A stretch of 64,000 bases of DNA from assembly GCA_024699855.1 (NCBI GenBank), contig JAMPIQ010000003.1, forward strand, positions 8,308,001 through 8,372,000. The letters are read 5' to 3'. The notes beneath the pieces were generated by a model. It ran no database searches, was not told where the DNA came from, and saw only the letters and a program-made list of their open reading frames with translations. Numbering within the stretch: the first letter of the stretch is position 1; every line of letters starts with the position of its first letter. Origin of the DNA: Aphelenchoides besseyi. Its lineage: Eukaryota; Nematoda; Chromadorea; Rhabditida; Aphelenchoididae. The position numbers and the translations under genes are program-made. Of the stretch, positions 1 through 10,919 are shown piece after piece.

Positions 1-20
1 TTGGAACACTTGCAAATAAA

Positions 21-1747
21 TCACTTCTTGTACATCATTGCCTTACAATCGACGTTTTTTTCATAGTGATCCCATTTTCTTTGTTTGATGATTTCGGCAG
101 CTTTTGCGGTTCCATCGGCAATACGTTTCACGAAAATGTCTGCATTCTTGTCGGTGTTCCTATTCTCGATAAAGGCCATCAAAATAATCATTGAGCCGGT
201 CATTTGAGCCACGGCCAAGTCATATAGTTCACGGGCCTTAAAACAGTTATCTTAATTAAAAGATTGTCAACCTGTTCCAAATTGTACGGTACGTGATTAC
301 CGTGTTCTTTGTACAAACGCGAAACTTCCGAGTAGTACAAATCGAAAGCTTTTGCTTCAGCTACTTCTCGGACTTCTTTATCGACAGAACAAATAATGAA
401 ACGTGCAAGATCACAGAAGGGATTTCCTGAAGACATCTAATAGAGTTAGTCAAACCTTAAATCTAACCTCCAAAACATAGTTGCCAGTCAATGATTGAAG
501 CCAGCTCGTTTGTAAGAGTACCATTCTGATCATTTCGCCAAATAATACTAAAACTGCACAATCAATACGAATTCACTAGCATCGGTACTTGCTTGTTTGG
601 TTGAAGATCCGAGTGAATCATTGCGATAGCATCTGTAATTGAAACAATCACGAAATAACAGAATCTAACTCACTATATTCTCGTGCGCGATTTAAAAGTG
701 CATCATAACAGAATTCACGGCTAAACGTGGCTTTCACTCCATCCAACAAATCGACTATTTCTGAAACTCTTGTTCAAGCGTGCAAGACAGAAACAAACGC
801 ACGTTTATGTTTCTGAAGCATTGGAAATCCGGTGGGTTGAAATTCGTCGACGAACAAATCCAAGAATACGTGACCGAATTTCGTCGACCACCATTTGCGT
901 AGCTTATCATCATCACAATAAACGTGCAAGTGAGCTGCAGCTTTGGCAATGGCGTACACTTGCTCGACAGTCGCTGATCCATAATACCCTAAGGTGTCGC
1001 CACAAACGGTTAAATCCTCCATGATCAAGAGTCCGTCGTGTTCGTGATCTATTGGCTCAATGTAATAGACTTCAGGAAGTGGGATGCCAGGAATCCCATC
1101 TAAGAATTGACCAAATTTATAGTTGAAAGAAACATACCGGAGAACAAACGATAAAATTCACATTCCGAATTATGATAACTTGCAGCAACGCTCAACAACT
1201 TGTCGTCGCTTTGTCCCGCAACCTTCTCTTCTTCCAACCTAAAAGTTTGTTCGAGATCAGTTTGTATTTGTGTTGTTGGAAACGTACATTGTTTGAATTG
1301 AGCCCTCCATCTTCTCGTCGTCCGCGTAGTTTTTCCCAATTACGATGTTGAGTGACTTTCAAAACAAACGAGTAGTCGATTGCATGACAACTGTTGTTAA
1401 TCTCTTGAACTTTTCCATCCGATTTTGTTTGCGAATCAAAATACACGCAAATTCTGAACACCTTCGATAGAAATGCTCGACCTTCACTTATCAATTTGCC
1501 TTCAAACTAAAAGTCTATCGTAATGATACGCTTAACTTTAGACGCATACTCTCAAAATCATCGATTGTCCTCGCGCAGTAGCAAATCGATGATCATGTTC
1601 AAGTAACAAGCGAATAACTCTTTCGGTAGTCACGTCTGGACGACCCCATTGGTGTTGAAGATTAACGTTTAAATTCACAGGCAAATCATCCGATTGATCA
1701 TTCAATTTCCCATTGAATGGATCAGCTGCAGAAGTCAGATGAGTCAT
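21..1747 (-). CDS. CHK/DUF1679-type kinase-like protein
   Basis: Spliced minus-strand gene starting at 1747 (MTHLTSAADPF) and ending at 21-23 (MYKK stop). The deduced protein has the layout of the nematode CHK kinase-like (DUF1679/EcKinase) family, which is related to aminoglycoside and choline kinases. Visible are an N-terminal lobe ending in a hydrophobic core, LLIMEDLTVCGDTLGYYG (about 1028 downward), a brace motif HSDLQPNNIIWRNDQNG split by an intron at 548-592, and ASIIDWQLCF just after it. HSDLQPNN matches the HGDLWxNN catalytic loop and the Asp of IIDWQ the metal-binding position. Length (about 400 residues) and about eight short introns fit the family. The intron at 548-592 starts with GC (GCAAGT), and only this reading restores the motif. 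The substrate is unknown; relatives include ecdysteroid-22-kinases. Family assignment is firm, enzymatic role inferred. Confidence 0.82.
548..592 (-). other. GC-AG intron in the kinase-like gene
   Basis: The only donor that keeps the catalytic-loop frame is GCAAGT, read on the minus strand from 592. The acceptor is TTTTAG at 548-550. Splicing gives HSDLQPNN followed by IIWRNDQNG. A GT donor four bases later puts the next exon into a stop codon. Confidence 0.75.
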
Positions 1748-2555
1748 TTTGCATACTGAAATAAAACGATAGTAAGCTAAGTTTTACGATAATCATGTTC
1801 ATAACAACCACAAAAAGATCGCTTCTAAGTTGCAAAATACCAGTCGGTTGCCGTGCAAGAAATTGACTTTTGCTTTAACTGTTGTACGAGTGCGCGAGAA
1901 TCGGTCTGAGCGGTTTGGTTGTCTCTGTTATCGGTTCTTTTGATTGTTCTTATCAATCAAAGTCGCTCATCGAACGCCAATAAACCAAGAAAGCACAAAG
2001 CTCATAGGTCATAACATAGAGAGCTGCTAATCTCATAGATAACAGTGGATGTAGGATTCTTGTCGATAATTAAAGTTGTAATCATTCTCTTTCTAGTTGT
2101 TTACTTCAATATCTAACTTATAGTAATGAAGATCGATCAAACGTTAAGTTCTTTTTAGTTAAAAAGAAAACTTCTATACGGTGAATTTTGCATTCAGTTC
2201 ATGTTTCTGTATAAACTTTTGATTAGCTCAAAACAAGTTTTCGAGTGCAAGAAAAGAAGCTCATTTGAGCTTTGACGGTTCTACGGACCGAAAGAAAGCA
2301 GACACCTCGAATGCAATGGACAGACCCGAAGACCGCTGGTCAGCTGTCCGCTGAAGAGACAAACGGACTTTCGTTTGGATGCCACTTGCCATTTGTTCTC
2401 CACGGAGTTTGGTTGGGCATTGAAGGTCTATTCGGTTATTTTCCTTGTTTTTAGCTTTTAGTTCACGTCAATGAGTTTGCAAAGTCTACTGAATGTTTCT
2501 CATGCTGCTGAACTTGACATCTGCATTTCAGTGAGATCGTTTATTGTTGGCGGAC

Positions 2556-2671
2556 CTTCGTCACGCGGGGTTCCATGGCCGTCTCCGAGCCATGTACTTA
2601 CCACGCGCACAACTGCTTAACTTCGGAGATCTGACGGGATCCGGTGTGTCTAGTTGGCTATGAACGAACGA
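2556..2671 (-). rRNA. 5S rRNA gene or 5S-derived copy
   Basis: Read on the minus strand, the segment has the order of conserved 5S blocks: a CATAGCC near the 5' end, GATCCCGTCAGATCT about 30 nt in, then GAAGTTAAGCAG (A-box region), GGTAAGTACATGG and CGGAGACGGCC (C-box region), and a 3' CGTGACGAAGG. The ends can form a short helix I (TTCGTT with GACGAA). Length is about 116-119 nt, as expected. No T-run terminator is obvious directly after the 3' end, and several positions differ from the usual consensus (for example TACATGG for TACTTGG), so it may be a diverged copy. Both boundaries are estimates. Confidence 0.72.
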
Positions 2672-2749
2672 GGTACCGCTTCGACAACCAGAGCAAGCCC
2701 TGGAGTGCCGAAGCTCACAAAATTTAAGCCGCTAACATCATACGTTGTT

Positions 2750-2776
2750 GCCGTCGAATGCGTCGGATTCGACGGC
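2750..2776. repeat. Perfect 10-bp hairpin near the 5S-like gene
   Basis: GCCGTCGAAT at 2750-2759 is the exact reverse complement of ATTCGACGGC at 2767-2776, with a 7-nt loop. It lies about 80 bp upstream of the 5S-like gene in its direction of transcription. No function is known. Confidence 0.6.
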
Positions 2777-3864
2777 GGTACAACATTTGTTTGCGGTAGT
2801 ATGCTCGTCTGCGATATTCGTATTCATACGCGAACACGCATCGGAACATACTAAAAAGATCGGGAAAATCATTCAGATTCCTCATCATCATGAGATTCCC
2901 AGGGGTATAAGTACCAAAGGTGAGTTCCCGTTTCTTCATTTATCTGCACTTCCGCGTACTGTTTAATTGACGGGTTACAAAAGACGTCAAAGAACAGCGA
3001 TTTCTGTTCGTTTGGAGCTCTCTCTCGTTTTTACAAAACTATCGATCTGCTACTTTTTGTCGGAAAGAAGCGCTCTCCTCGAAAACAACGATCTTTTTCG
3101 ATCGAATATGAAGAAGTTCATTGACAGTTTTGCTTTCAGAACCCTTTTGTTGGTCATCGACATTCTTCTGCATGTTGGTGTGGTAGGTTACAGTCAATGA
3201 CAACTTTGCAAACTCATTCACGTGAACTTTTCTTGTTTCATAGAATATGTCAATAAACATTAACGAAATTAGTTTCAAATCAACTCTTCGGAGATTCTGA
3301 ACAATCTAATTAGAGCGTCTATCCATTGTGAAGTTCATTAATAATTACGACTAAGTCCCCCCACTTGAATAGTATCGTAAGATCAGTCGAGCTACTAAAA
3401 CAAAAAGTTTATAGTTGTAAACTCAAATTGTTTACATATGTCATTTATTTGACATTGAACTTTCTGGTTGTAGAATACAAGATTGAGATTAAACATTTTT
3501 GCAACTGAAGACCTTTGATTGGTTAGCGAGAAGTTTAATCGGAGATTACTTTGTTAGCAAGAATCTTAACGTTCATTCTTAAGTCCCTAAAGCAGTGATA
3601 GTCGTTAGACTTCACGATCTATTGAGATAAGTTTTTTATTTCAGAGCTCATGTCATTGAAGCTGATAAACTTTTTGAAAAACAATTTAGTTAACCAGCAG
3701 TCCGAAGGTATTAAAACAACTTGAACGACATAATTTGGCGAAAAATACGACAGAAGTAGATTAATCGATGAACTGCAGTGTGCTACTACAACGCTGTAAT
3801 AGCTAAAATCTACGTTGCACAGTTAACAATTCTTACTATCTGTTTAATTTATTCTTCAGTTATA

Positions 3865-5590
3865 ATGTTCCTAATTATTCCATTAGTGTTCGGTCCTTTT
3901 CTTGCCATTTTAGCGTTTGCTCTTCGCACCGTTCGAATACAAAAGTATGTTCATTTTCGTGTTTATTTCATTGCAATTCGATGTTTCAGACGAAAGGGAA
4001 TTGCTTTCGTCCATCCGTATTGTGAAGCCGGTGGTGGAGGCGAGGTTGTTTTATGGGAAATGATCAAAACCATAAGGTAAAGGCATTTGGATGATTTCGA
4101 TTGTTTGTTTAGTGACAAAAAATTGTTTCCTGAAATTTTCGTTTACACGAAACAAATGACTTCAGAAGAAGAGAAGGAAATCAAGAGAAGAATTTGTGAA
4201 CGTTTCAAAATCAAAGAATGGCCATCAGAAGTGGAATTCGTACAAACGCGGTAACGAAATCTTTTGCTCTTTGATTTTAAATTTTCGTTTTAGATTTCGA
4301 CATCTTCTTGAACCTCAGTATTATCCACGATTCACGTTGTTTTGTCAGCAGTTTGTCGGCGCTTTGGTTTTCTCGTTGGAGTGTTTGTTTCGGTTGACTT
4401 CCGAGTACGTCGTTGAATCGACCGGAATCCCCGTTGCTCTGCCGGTTTTCAAATGTTTGGGGGGATCGAAGGTATTAGTTTACATGCACTATCCGACAAT
4501 CACGAACAGTAAGATCGAACGTTTATTCGGATTCGAATTTGCTTTTAGACATGATCACACGTGTAACAAATCGTGAAGAAATCTACAACAACGCAGAATT
4601 CATTGCACGAAGCCAACTGCTTACCAACTGTAAACTCTGGTACTATCGATTCTTCGCGTTTCTTTACCAGCTTTGCGGTCGTTGTACTGATTGTTTGCTC
4701 GTAAACGGATCGTAAGTGTTATTCTTTATACGTTTCTATTTTCGATGTAGATTTACGGCCAATCACATTCGCGAATTGTGGAACTGCAATCCGGAACTCT
4801 GCTATCCGCCTGTAAACTTGAATTCCTTCAGGAATCTCAACTCAACGGCTGAAGAAATTTGGACAAACGAGAAGAAACTGAACATCGTTTCATTGGCACA
4901 ATTTCGACCAGAAAAGAATCACTCCATGCAGCTGGAAACGTTGGCAGAACTTAAAAGAAACTTTGGCAACACATACCAAGTAACTTTGTTTCCTGTTTTC
5001 AGTGATCTTCCAGTGTTTAGAAATGTTGTTTGGTTATGATCGGTGGCGTTCGAAACGATGCCGATAGAGCGATTGTTGAGAATCTGCACAAACAAGCCGA
5101 GAAATTGGGGTTGAAGTTGGGCGAAGATTATCGAATTGAGTGTGAAGGATATACGTTGGAAGAAATTCGCAGTGAACTTGAAGTTGGATTTAAAACTCTT
5201 TGCTGTTTACGTTTTGCATTTTATAGAACAGTATGATCGCCATACACACAATGTTGGATGAGCACTTTGGAATTGCGGTCGTTGAACTGATGGCGGCTGG
5301 ATTGATCACGATTACACACAAATCCGGTGGTCCTAATCTTGATATTATCGCTGATTTGGATACTCAAGCGGGTTTTCTCGGTGAAAACGATCCAAAAAGT
5401 AAGCAAAAGTTTCGAGATTTTGTACTTTCGGTCTTCAGGTTATGCTGAAATTATCGACAACATCATGAACCAAACGGCCAATGAACGAAATGACATTCGA
5501 GAAGCAGCAAAACAGCGTGCAAAAACCTTTGGTCTTGAGAAATTCCAAGAAAACATTGAGAACTCTTTTAAGAAGTTGAAGAGCACTTGA
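3865..5590 (+). CDS. alg-11: ALG11 alpha-1,2-mannosyltransferase
   Basis: GDP-Man:Man3GlcNAc2-PP-dolichol alpha-1,2-mannosyltransferase of the ER membrane. It adds the fourth and fifth mannoses of the lipid-linked oligosaccharide on the cytosolic face. The start at 3865 gives a hydrophobic N-terminal anchor (MFLIIPLVFGPFLAILAFAL). Next comes AFVHPYCEAGGGGEVVLW, the conserved ALG11 entry motif (usually GGGGERVLW, here V for R). Then follow VLVYMHYPTI, VGGVRNDAD-type GT-B core segments, FRPEKNHSMQ, and the donor-site signature DEHFGIAVVELMAAG at about 5260-5300 with the Glu pair of the EX7E motif, then HKSGGPNLDII. It has seven or eight exons; the first intron is at about 3944-3989. A poly(A) signal AATAAA lies about 30 bp after the stop. 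It converges with the minus-strand gene at 5739. Confidence 0.93.
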
Positions 5591-5738
5591 GTGCAACGGC
5601 GATATTACGCGGTAGCTTTAAATAAAATCGAGTGAATTAGTCGAAAAGAAGTTCATTTTCTTTGATTTAAAACGCAACTTGTGAGCTCAGTTGGGAACTT
5701 TTCCATCAATTGAAACGAGTGGTAAATCTAAGAGCTAG

Positions 5739-6548
5739 TTAACACACAAGCAAACGACCGCCATCACCTTTGTCAGCATCAGGAATGTTGCGAAGTTTTT
5801 GACCAATAAACCAACGTTGTTGATGACGAGCGTTGTAATCGGTCTTCAGTTTGTTGTAGAGTACGATCATTGAGTTCTAAAATGAAATCAAAAATAGAAA
5901 ATGGAATAACACAAACCAGTTTCGTAACTACTTCGACGGCTTTCGATTGAGGAGCAAGGAAATGCAGAGCACGAAAATGATTAATGGTATCCATCAAACT
6001 TTTCAAAGTCAACTTCAATTCGTTTTCCGATTGCCAAGTCCCGTATATTGCCCGTTGAGTGGAACGTCTTTCAAACTTCACATCTTTCGGTGCAGTTTTA
6101 GGTTTTGGAGTCTTCGACTTTGCAGTCTTCAAGTCCTGTTTTTGAGTAGAATCAGTGGGAGAGCAAACTTTGATTGGCTAAATACTCAGCAATAGAAAAA
6201 CGAATTCCATTTTGTCACCTCGTTTCCCGTCTTTGTGCTGCGCAATTGCAAGTCATTCGACTGAAATGAACGTTTGTTCTCAAGAATTTTAGTGGCCTTC
6301 AATTTTTCATCAGTTTTGTTGGCTTGTGAGCTCTTGATCGTCTTCTCGGTTTTGGGACCACGTCGAGGCAGCGGATTCCCAACGTAGAAAAGATCTCGTT
6401 CCAGTTGACGAAGCCGATCAATGAAATCACAGCGTTGAGGCTGACGATTCTGTTCAGCAGCCAAATATTGCGAATTGTAAATACGAAGAGCACATGGAGC
6501 GCAAGTATGTACCAATCGATGATATCCCATTGGGAAATCAAAAGCCAT
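5739..6548 (-). CDS. Unknown basic Lys/Thr-rich protein
   Basis: Three-exon minus-strand gene starting at 6548 (MAFDFPMGYHRLVH) and ending at 5739-5741 (GGRLLVC stop). Introns at about 6143-6200 and 5880-5917 have standard GT/AG ends and preserve frame. The protein (about 230 residues) has an N-terminal part with several Cys (CAPCALRIYN), a basic low-complexity middle rich in Lys, Thr and Pro (KTAKSKTPKPKTAPKDVKFE), and a helical C-terminal part with a Trp (HQQRWFIGQKL). No signal peptide or membrane segment is seen. I do not recognise the family. It shares a 155-bp intergenic region head-to-head with the RMD-type gene, so the two may share a promoter. Confidence 0.65.
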
Positions 6549-6703
6549 GACTGACGGTTAAGTGAATGACCAGTCTTGTGAAGTCGAAAATGTTTACGGG
6601 ATTTAAGTTTTGTATTCAAGTTTTTTGATTCTTTTCGATTCAGTTGAACTGAATGTTTGCAGTGAGCGGTCGTCTCGTTTTCTCTCGTTTGCTCGCTCTT
6701 AAC

Positions 6704-7602
6704 ATGACCGTAAGTTTCGTATCTACACATTGATTATCGCTTATTGCAGATTGACTTCAAAGAAATTGACGAATTAGACGCGAAAAGCGAATTTCAATCA
6801 TGTGCTAACAAACTCAAAGTCGTAAGTTCGAAGCGATCATTTCGCAACATCTCCTTGTTTCAGGCATTGGAACGTGAGCCACAGAACGCGGAAGTTCTTT
6901 GGCGTATGGCTCGTGCAATTCACAATCAATTGATGCTTGTGGAAAAGAAGAACTCGACACGAAGGTCGTTGATTTCGGACGCTTATAAACACGCGACAGC
7001 TGCTTATGCAATTGCTCCAGCGAACTTTCAAGTGGTCAAATGGCTTGCGATAACCACCGGATCGGTTTGTGATATTGCTGATGCCAAAGAGAAAATCAAA
7101 TTGGGATTTGACTTTAAGGTTATTCACCTTTCTTCTATTCACCTCAAGAGTTTGCAGAAGTTTCTGGATCAAGCACTGGCCATTAACTCAAACGACTCGA
7201 CTCTACTTCACATGCGCGGGAGGTTAGACGAAGACACTTGTGACTGTTCGATATAAGTTTAGATTCTGCTACACGATTGCGAATTTGAGTTGGATCGAAC
7301 GCAAAACCGCGCAACTCGTTCTTCCGGACATGCCAACTGGAACCGTTGACGAGGCTTTAAAGGTTACTATTCTACTAAAATGATCGATTCAGTTTGTGTT
7401 TCAGGATTTTTTGGAAGCTCAGAAGCTGCGACCGAACTGGTCCGAGAATCTTCTTTATATTGGATTGTGCTATGAGGCCAAGAAAGACGCGACCAATGCT
7501 CAGGAATATTTCAAGAAAGCTGCTGAAGTGCCATCAACAAATGTGAACGAAACAGACGCCATTAGTATTGCGAAGAAGCACGTGAAATCGTCTTCGAAAT
7601 AA
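6704..7602 (+). CDS. rmd-1: RMD/FAM82-type TPR protein
   Basis: Regulator-of-microtubule-dynamics family (RMDN/FAM82). These are tetratricopeptide proteins that in Caenorhabditis bind microtubules and help chromosome segregation. A two-codon first exon (MT) at 6704-6709 is spliced to IDFKEIDELD. Landmarks in order are EPQNAEVLWRMARAIHNQ, DAYKHATAAYAIAPANFQ, VVKWLAITTGS, LDQALAINSNDSTLLHMRGR, and a C-terminal pair LRPNWSENLLYIGLCYEA and ATNAQEYFKKAAEV. All are family hallmarks. The length, about 240 residues, suits the short worm members. It has six or so exons with introns of about 40-50 nt, and AATAAA at about 7723. The exact paralogue (rmd-1, -2, -3...) cannot be settled from this sequence alone. 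Confidence 0.88.
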
Positions 7603-8120
7603 ACGCTCTCGGGTTCTAAATCATGTTAGACGTGATGTTGTTCAAAACAAAGACCGATGATTGAAATGAGCAATTGGCAAACACTGTCCGTTCCGGAGCT
7701 ATAATATGATGTTGGGTGTTTTAATAAAAAGATTAATCGCAAAAAGACGGACTACGCGGAGAAAATTACTCACATCCATCTGCAACCAATCAATTATTCA
7801 CGACTTCGCAAAGGTTAAACCATAACAAAAGTGGCAATAGATGTCAGTTACTGAAAGTATCATTGATTTATGTATTACTTATGAATTAGCTGTGATTAAG
7901 TGTTCTAATGGAAACTGTACTTGTTATCTCATATCGATGTACTTAATATTCTCGTCACTACTGAAGCGATCATCTTATGTCTTTTTTGAGACCTTTGAGT
8001 AATTTTGATTTGAAGAATAATGGTCTTAAATAAAAAACGAATATGATATAAAAAGCAAGTCGATGCAAAGAACTACGTATTGGTGCAACATTTCTTTATT
8101 AATTATGACCAAGCTTACAG
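7603..8120. other. Convergent intergenic region
   Basis: AT-rich spacer between the RMD-type gene and the minus-strand protease. It contains poly(A)-like AATAAA motifs near 7723 and 8028. The 17-mer TGTCCGTTCCGGAGCTA near 7687 recurs near 10209. No gene is seen. Confidence 0.6.
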
Positions 8121-9616
8121 TTATTCCCGGATCTTTGCGAAACTAATCTTAAGATTCTTGATGTCGTGAATATGGCAATACGCTTTATAAAACGGTACAC
8201 CGAGCATCATCTTTCGCATATACTTATCAGAGTTATCCAACATTAACTGACAGTCGCCATTATGGAGGTTGTACAACATATATTTTGATGGAATAACGTA
8301 CTCGCGACGACTGATAGTGACCGTGATAGACGCATCAACATCGCACTTGACTATGTTATATCCACTCACGAGTTTTGCGTCGAGTTTTTTCAGTATTTTA
8401 TCATAGATGTTTGTAGGCACGTAAATTATTGGTGCCCCGGAATCTGTAAACGTAAATTAAGAAACATGTTCCTATGAATATACCAATAATTGCCTTATGA
8501 GGTGTCATTACATCTACACCTCCCATTCGGAATCGGCTAACACTGAACTCCCAATGAATCTCTATTTCGAATTGCTAATTCGTCTTAAAAACTTTAGGAC
8601 TTACTGTAACGATCAACGTTCACTTCTCCTTCAATAGCACCGCAGTTCACCTTATCTTCCGCACCAAAAGTTATAAAACCATCCTCGTTACAATCTTCAG
8701 ATGGTGGACAATGGCGCATGTAAAGTGTGAAGACTGGAGCATCAAGCATTCCTTGACGCCAAGCTTCGTGCATAATAGAGACACCGCGATATTGTGGCGC
8801 TTCTGAACTTGGAAGCCCCATTATTCCCTACAGTAGTTAAAAGGTTAGCCAATTGAGTCTACAAACCTTAACTTTATTTGACGAATCGTCAGCGACGCCG
8901 AATCTAATCGGCTTTTTAAAGCGCATATTGTCACCGAGCTAAACCGATATCTTAATGAAACTATTTGCCAAAAAGCTAACCGTGAAAAAATCGTTGTAAT
9001 ACCAGCCTTCTATTTTATCAACACGGGCTGTAAGAAGCGTTGAAGAGTTAGAATAGTTTTTGTATTCACATACCGTATGTAATTACGAAGGGGTCACCAG
9101 TAGCTTCAGCTGTGACCGAGTCTGCGGGATTATAAAGTCTAACTGTCGACGGACATTTTACAGCACGAACTAAATGTATAAATTTGTTGGTTATCATTGG
9201 CAACAAACCGTTCTCTTGGCAGATATTTTTTGGAACCCATAAAATACTGGATCCTAATAAAAATGTAAATAAGAGATCAAGGGATATCTACCAGTATCGA
9301 TGGTCAGAAAACATCAACATTAATAATTGATACAACATCTAACCACTTACTACTTCAAATGGAACAGGTGGGGTACCGAGATGCACGGTCACTTAACAAG
9401 TTAGACGTTTTTGTTTGATTATTGCAAATTTGATGACTAACCTCGATGGTAAAGGTTATCGAATTTTATCTCTCGACCATAGATATCGCTCAATGGGCCT
9501 AAAGTATGGTTGTTCTTGCGACCATTCCGGTGAACCGATCGTACAGCCAACGACCATGAACCCGCTTCAACAAACGTCACAAGAGCAGAAGCGGTCAGAA
9601 GACCGGCAACCAACAT
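8121..9616 (-). CDS. Pepsin-family (A1) aspartic protease
   Basis: Secreted aspartyl protease. The start at 9616 gives a signal peptide (MLVAGLLTASALVTFVEAG), followed by a short propeptide and TVHLGTPPVPFEV. The first catalytic motif TIDTG is split by an intron from SSILWVPKNIC. The flap-side exons follow, then GIMGLPSSEAP, AWRQGMLDAPVFTLYMRHC, GFITFGAEDKVNC, the second catalytic motif DSGAPIIYVP (DSG instead of DTG, accepted in some active members), and the typical tail with GDCQLML, LGVPFYKAYC and ISFAKI. About 370 residues in eight exons, complete over the family's length. One oddity: the intron at 9305-9350 must end in TG rather than AG to keep frame. So the gene is either a pseudogene, uses a rare site, or contains a sequence error. 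Confidence 0.87.
9305..9350 (-). other. Intron with apparent TG acceptor
   Basis: The donor is GTAAGT read from 9350. The expected acceptor before ACCATCGATACTG reads TTTTCTG instead of TTTTCAG. Frame and protein homology require the join exactly here (FEV followed by TIDTG). Confidence 0.65.
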
Positions 9617-10919
9617 CGAGAGTATTGAAGTAAAATGAATGTGTTGGATTCATGATTAAGTGTCGTTTAATACAGCCTTTTTGATTTCATTGAACCCTAA
9701 AAAGGATGTGGCAGTTGCGGTTTTCGCATTCTGAAGCCCATTGACGCAATTCAAAGTTCGATTTTTGTTTGAGAAAGTTTAAACATTTGTTTGAACTCCT
9801 GGTCCTAATTTTAAGCACTGAAGTGAAACCCGCAGAAGTTCTCGTTTGTGTTGTCTACAGAAAAAACTAATTAATTTAAAGAACAAGAATGTTAAATTTT
9901 TTGATTAGATAGCGGCTATGTGTACTCTTGTTCTTCTTGTAAACTTAATCTGCTGATAAGCAAACAAAAAGCTCTCTATGAGCACAATGACATTTATTTG
10001 TGTTACTCGTTGGGAAAACCTTTGAGTTTGTTCAAGCTAACAGATTACTAACGACGAAAAGATGCTCATCCATCTCTATGACTGAAAAGGTAAATAATCT
10101 CAAAGCTGTTAATTGTTCAAAGCAATTAATACGTAGTAGCGACATTAACCCGGATTTACAAGGTGTATGCTGTTAGTATTGTTGCTTTGAATTCGCATGA
10201 GTAGAAGTGTCCGTTCCGGAGCTAAAAGCTTCGGCGGATTTGGTTAGAATTCAATTCATTCAAACGAAGCGAATTCGTGCAACACGTTGCATGTAATCTA
10301 ATCCATCAAATTTGTTTCCCGTAGACTTTGAATGTGAAGACTAACTATAAGGTGATCTTGTATTGTACTAGAGAGCAAAAGATCACCGTCAATGAGCATG
10401 TTATTGACAATTTTTTTCTGCAGACGTAAACAAGCGAATGAGCTGAAGTTTTGACCGACAGATGATCTTCTCTCGTCTAAAATTACCTCCATTCCGATGT
10501 TCAAAACACAAAACAGAGTTCTTGTCGCGTACTTTTTCTCGCACTTTTACTCGTAATTTGCCACCACTTTGACTCAATAAAAGAACGTCGAGTTGCTTCG
10601 AACGACAGCGGTTGGGTTCTGTTTAATTAACTGCATTTTGTGGTTTTAAGTCGTTTGAATGCGCAATCCCGTTGAAGTTTTTTTTGTAGTTCTCGACCAG
10701 TTTTAATGGGCGTGATTAGAAATTAACAGAAGTAAAGCGAATTCAACTTGAATTTGTTATCGACTTTAATAAAAACAGTCGAGAATTCGCCATCGTTGGA
10801 AGTTATTTCCGTCGAACGAACTTTAACTGAAAGTAGAAAAACCGTTGACAAACCTGGAAATGTCCGCACTTCTTTCTCTTCCCTGTTTCAGTTGTCTACA
10901 GTCGAGAATCAAAGCTAAG
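9617..10919. other. Intergenic region upstream of the reductase
   Basis: About 1.3 kb between divergent genes. No convincing coding frame or RNA gene. It includes the second copy of TGTCCGTTCCGGAGCTA near 10209. The last 300 bases, rich in GTCGA/TCGAA, presumably hold the promoter of the reductase. Confidence 0.55.

Larger units (their letters stand above)
1748..3864. other. Gene-poor region upstream of ALG11
   Basis: About 2.1 kb between the divergent kinase-like gene and ALG11. It contains the 5S-like gene at 2556-2671 and a perfect 10-bp inverted repeat at 2750-2776. Other open frames here are short and show no recognisable protein. The last 500 bases are AT-rich and presumably hold the ALG11 promoter. 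Confidence 0.6.

Noticed and set aside
2958..2975. GTTTAATTGACGGG resembling the start of a nematode SL1 leader
   Set aside because: Only about ten bases agree with the leader, no donor site and no Sm-site hairpin structure follow; not an SL RNA.
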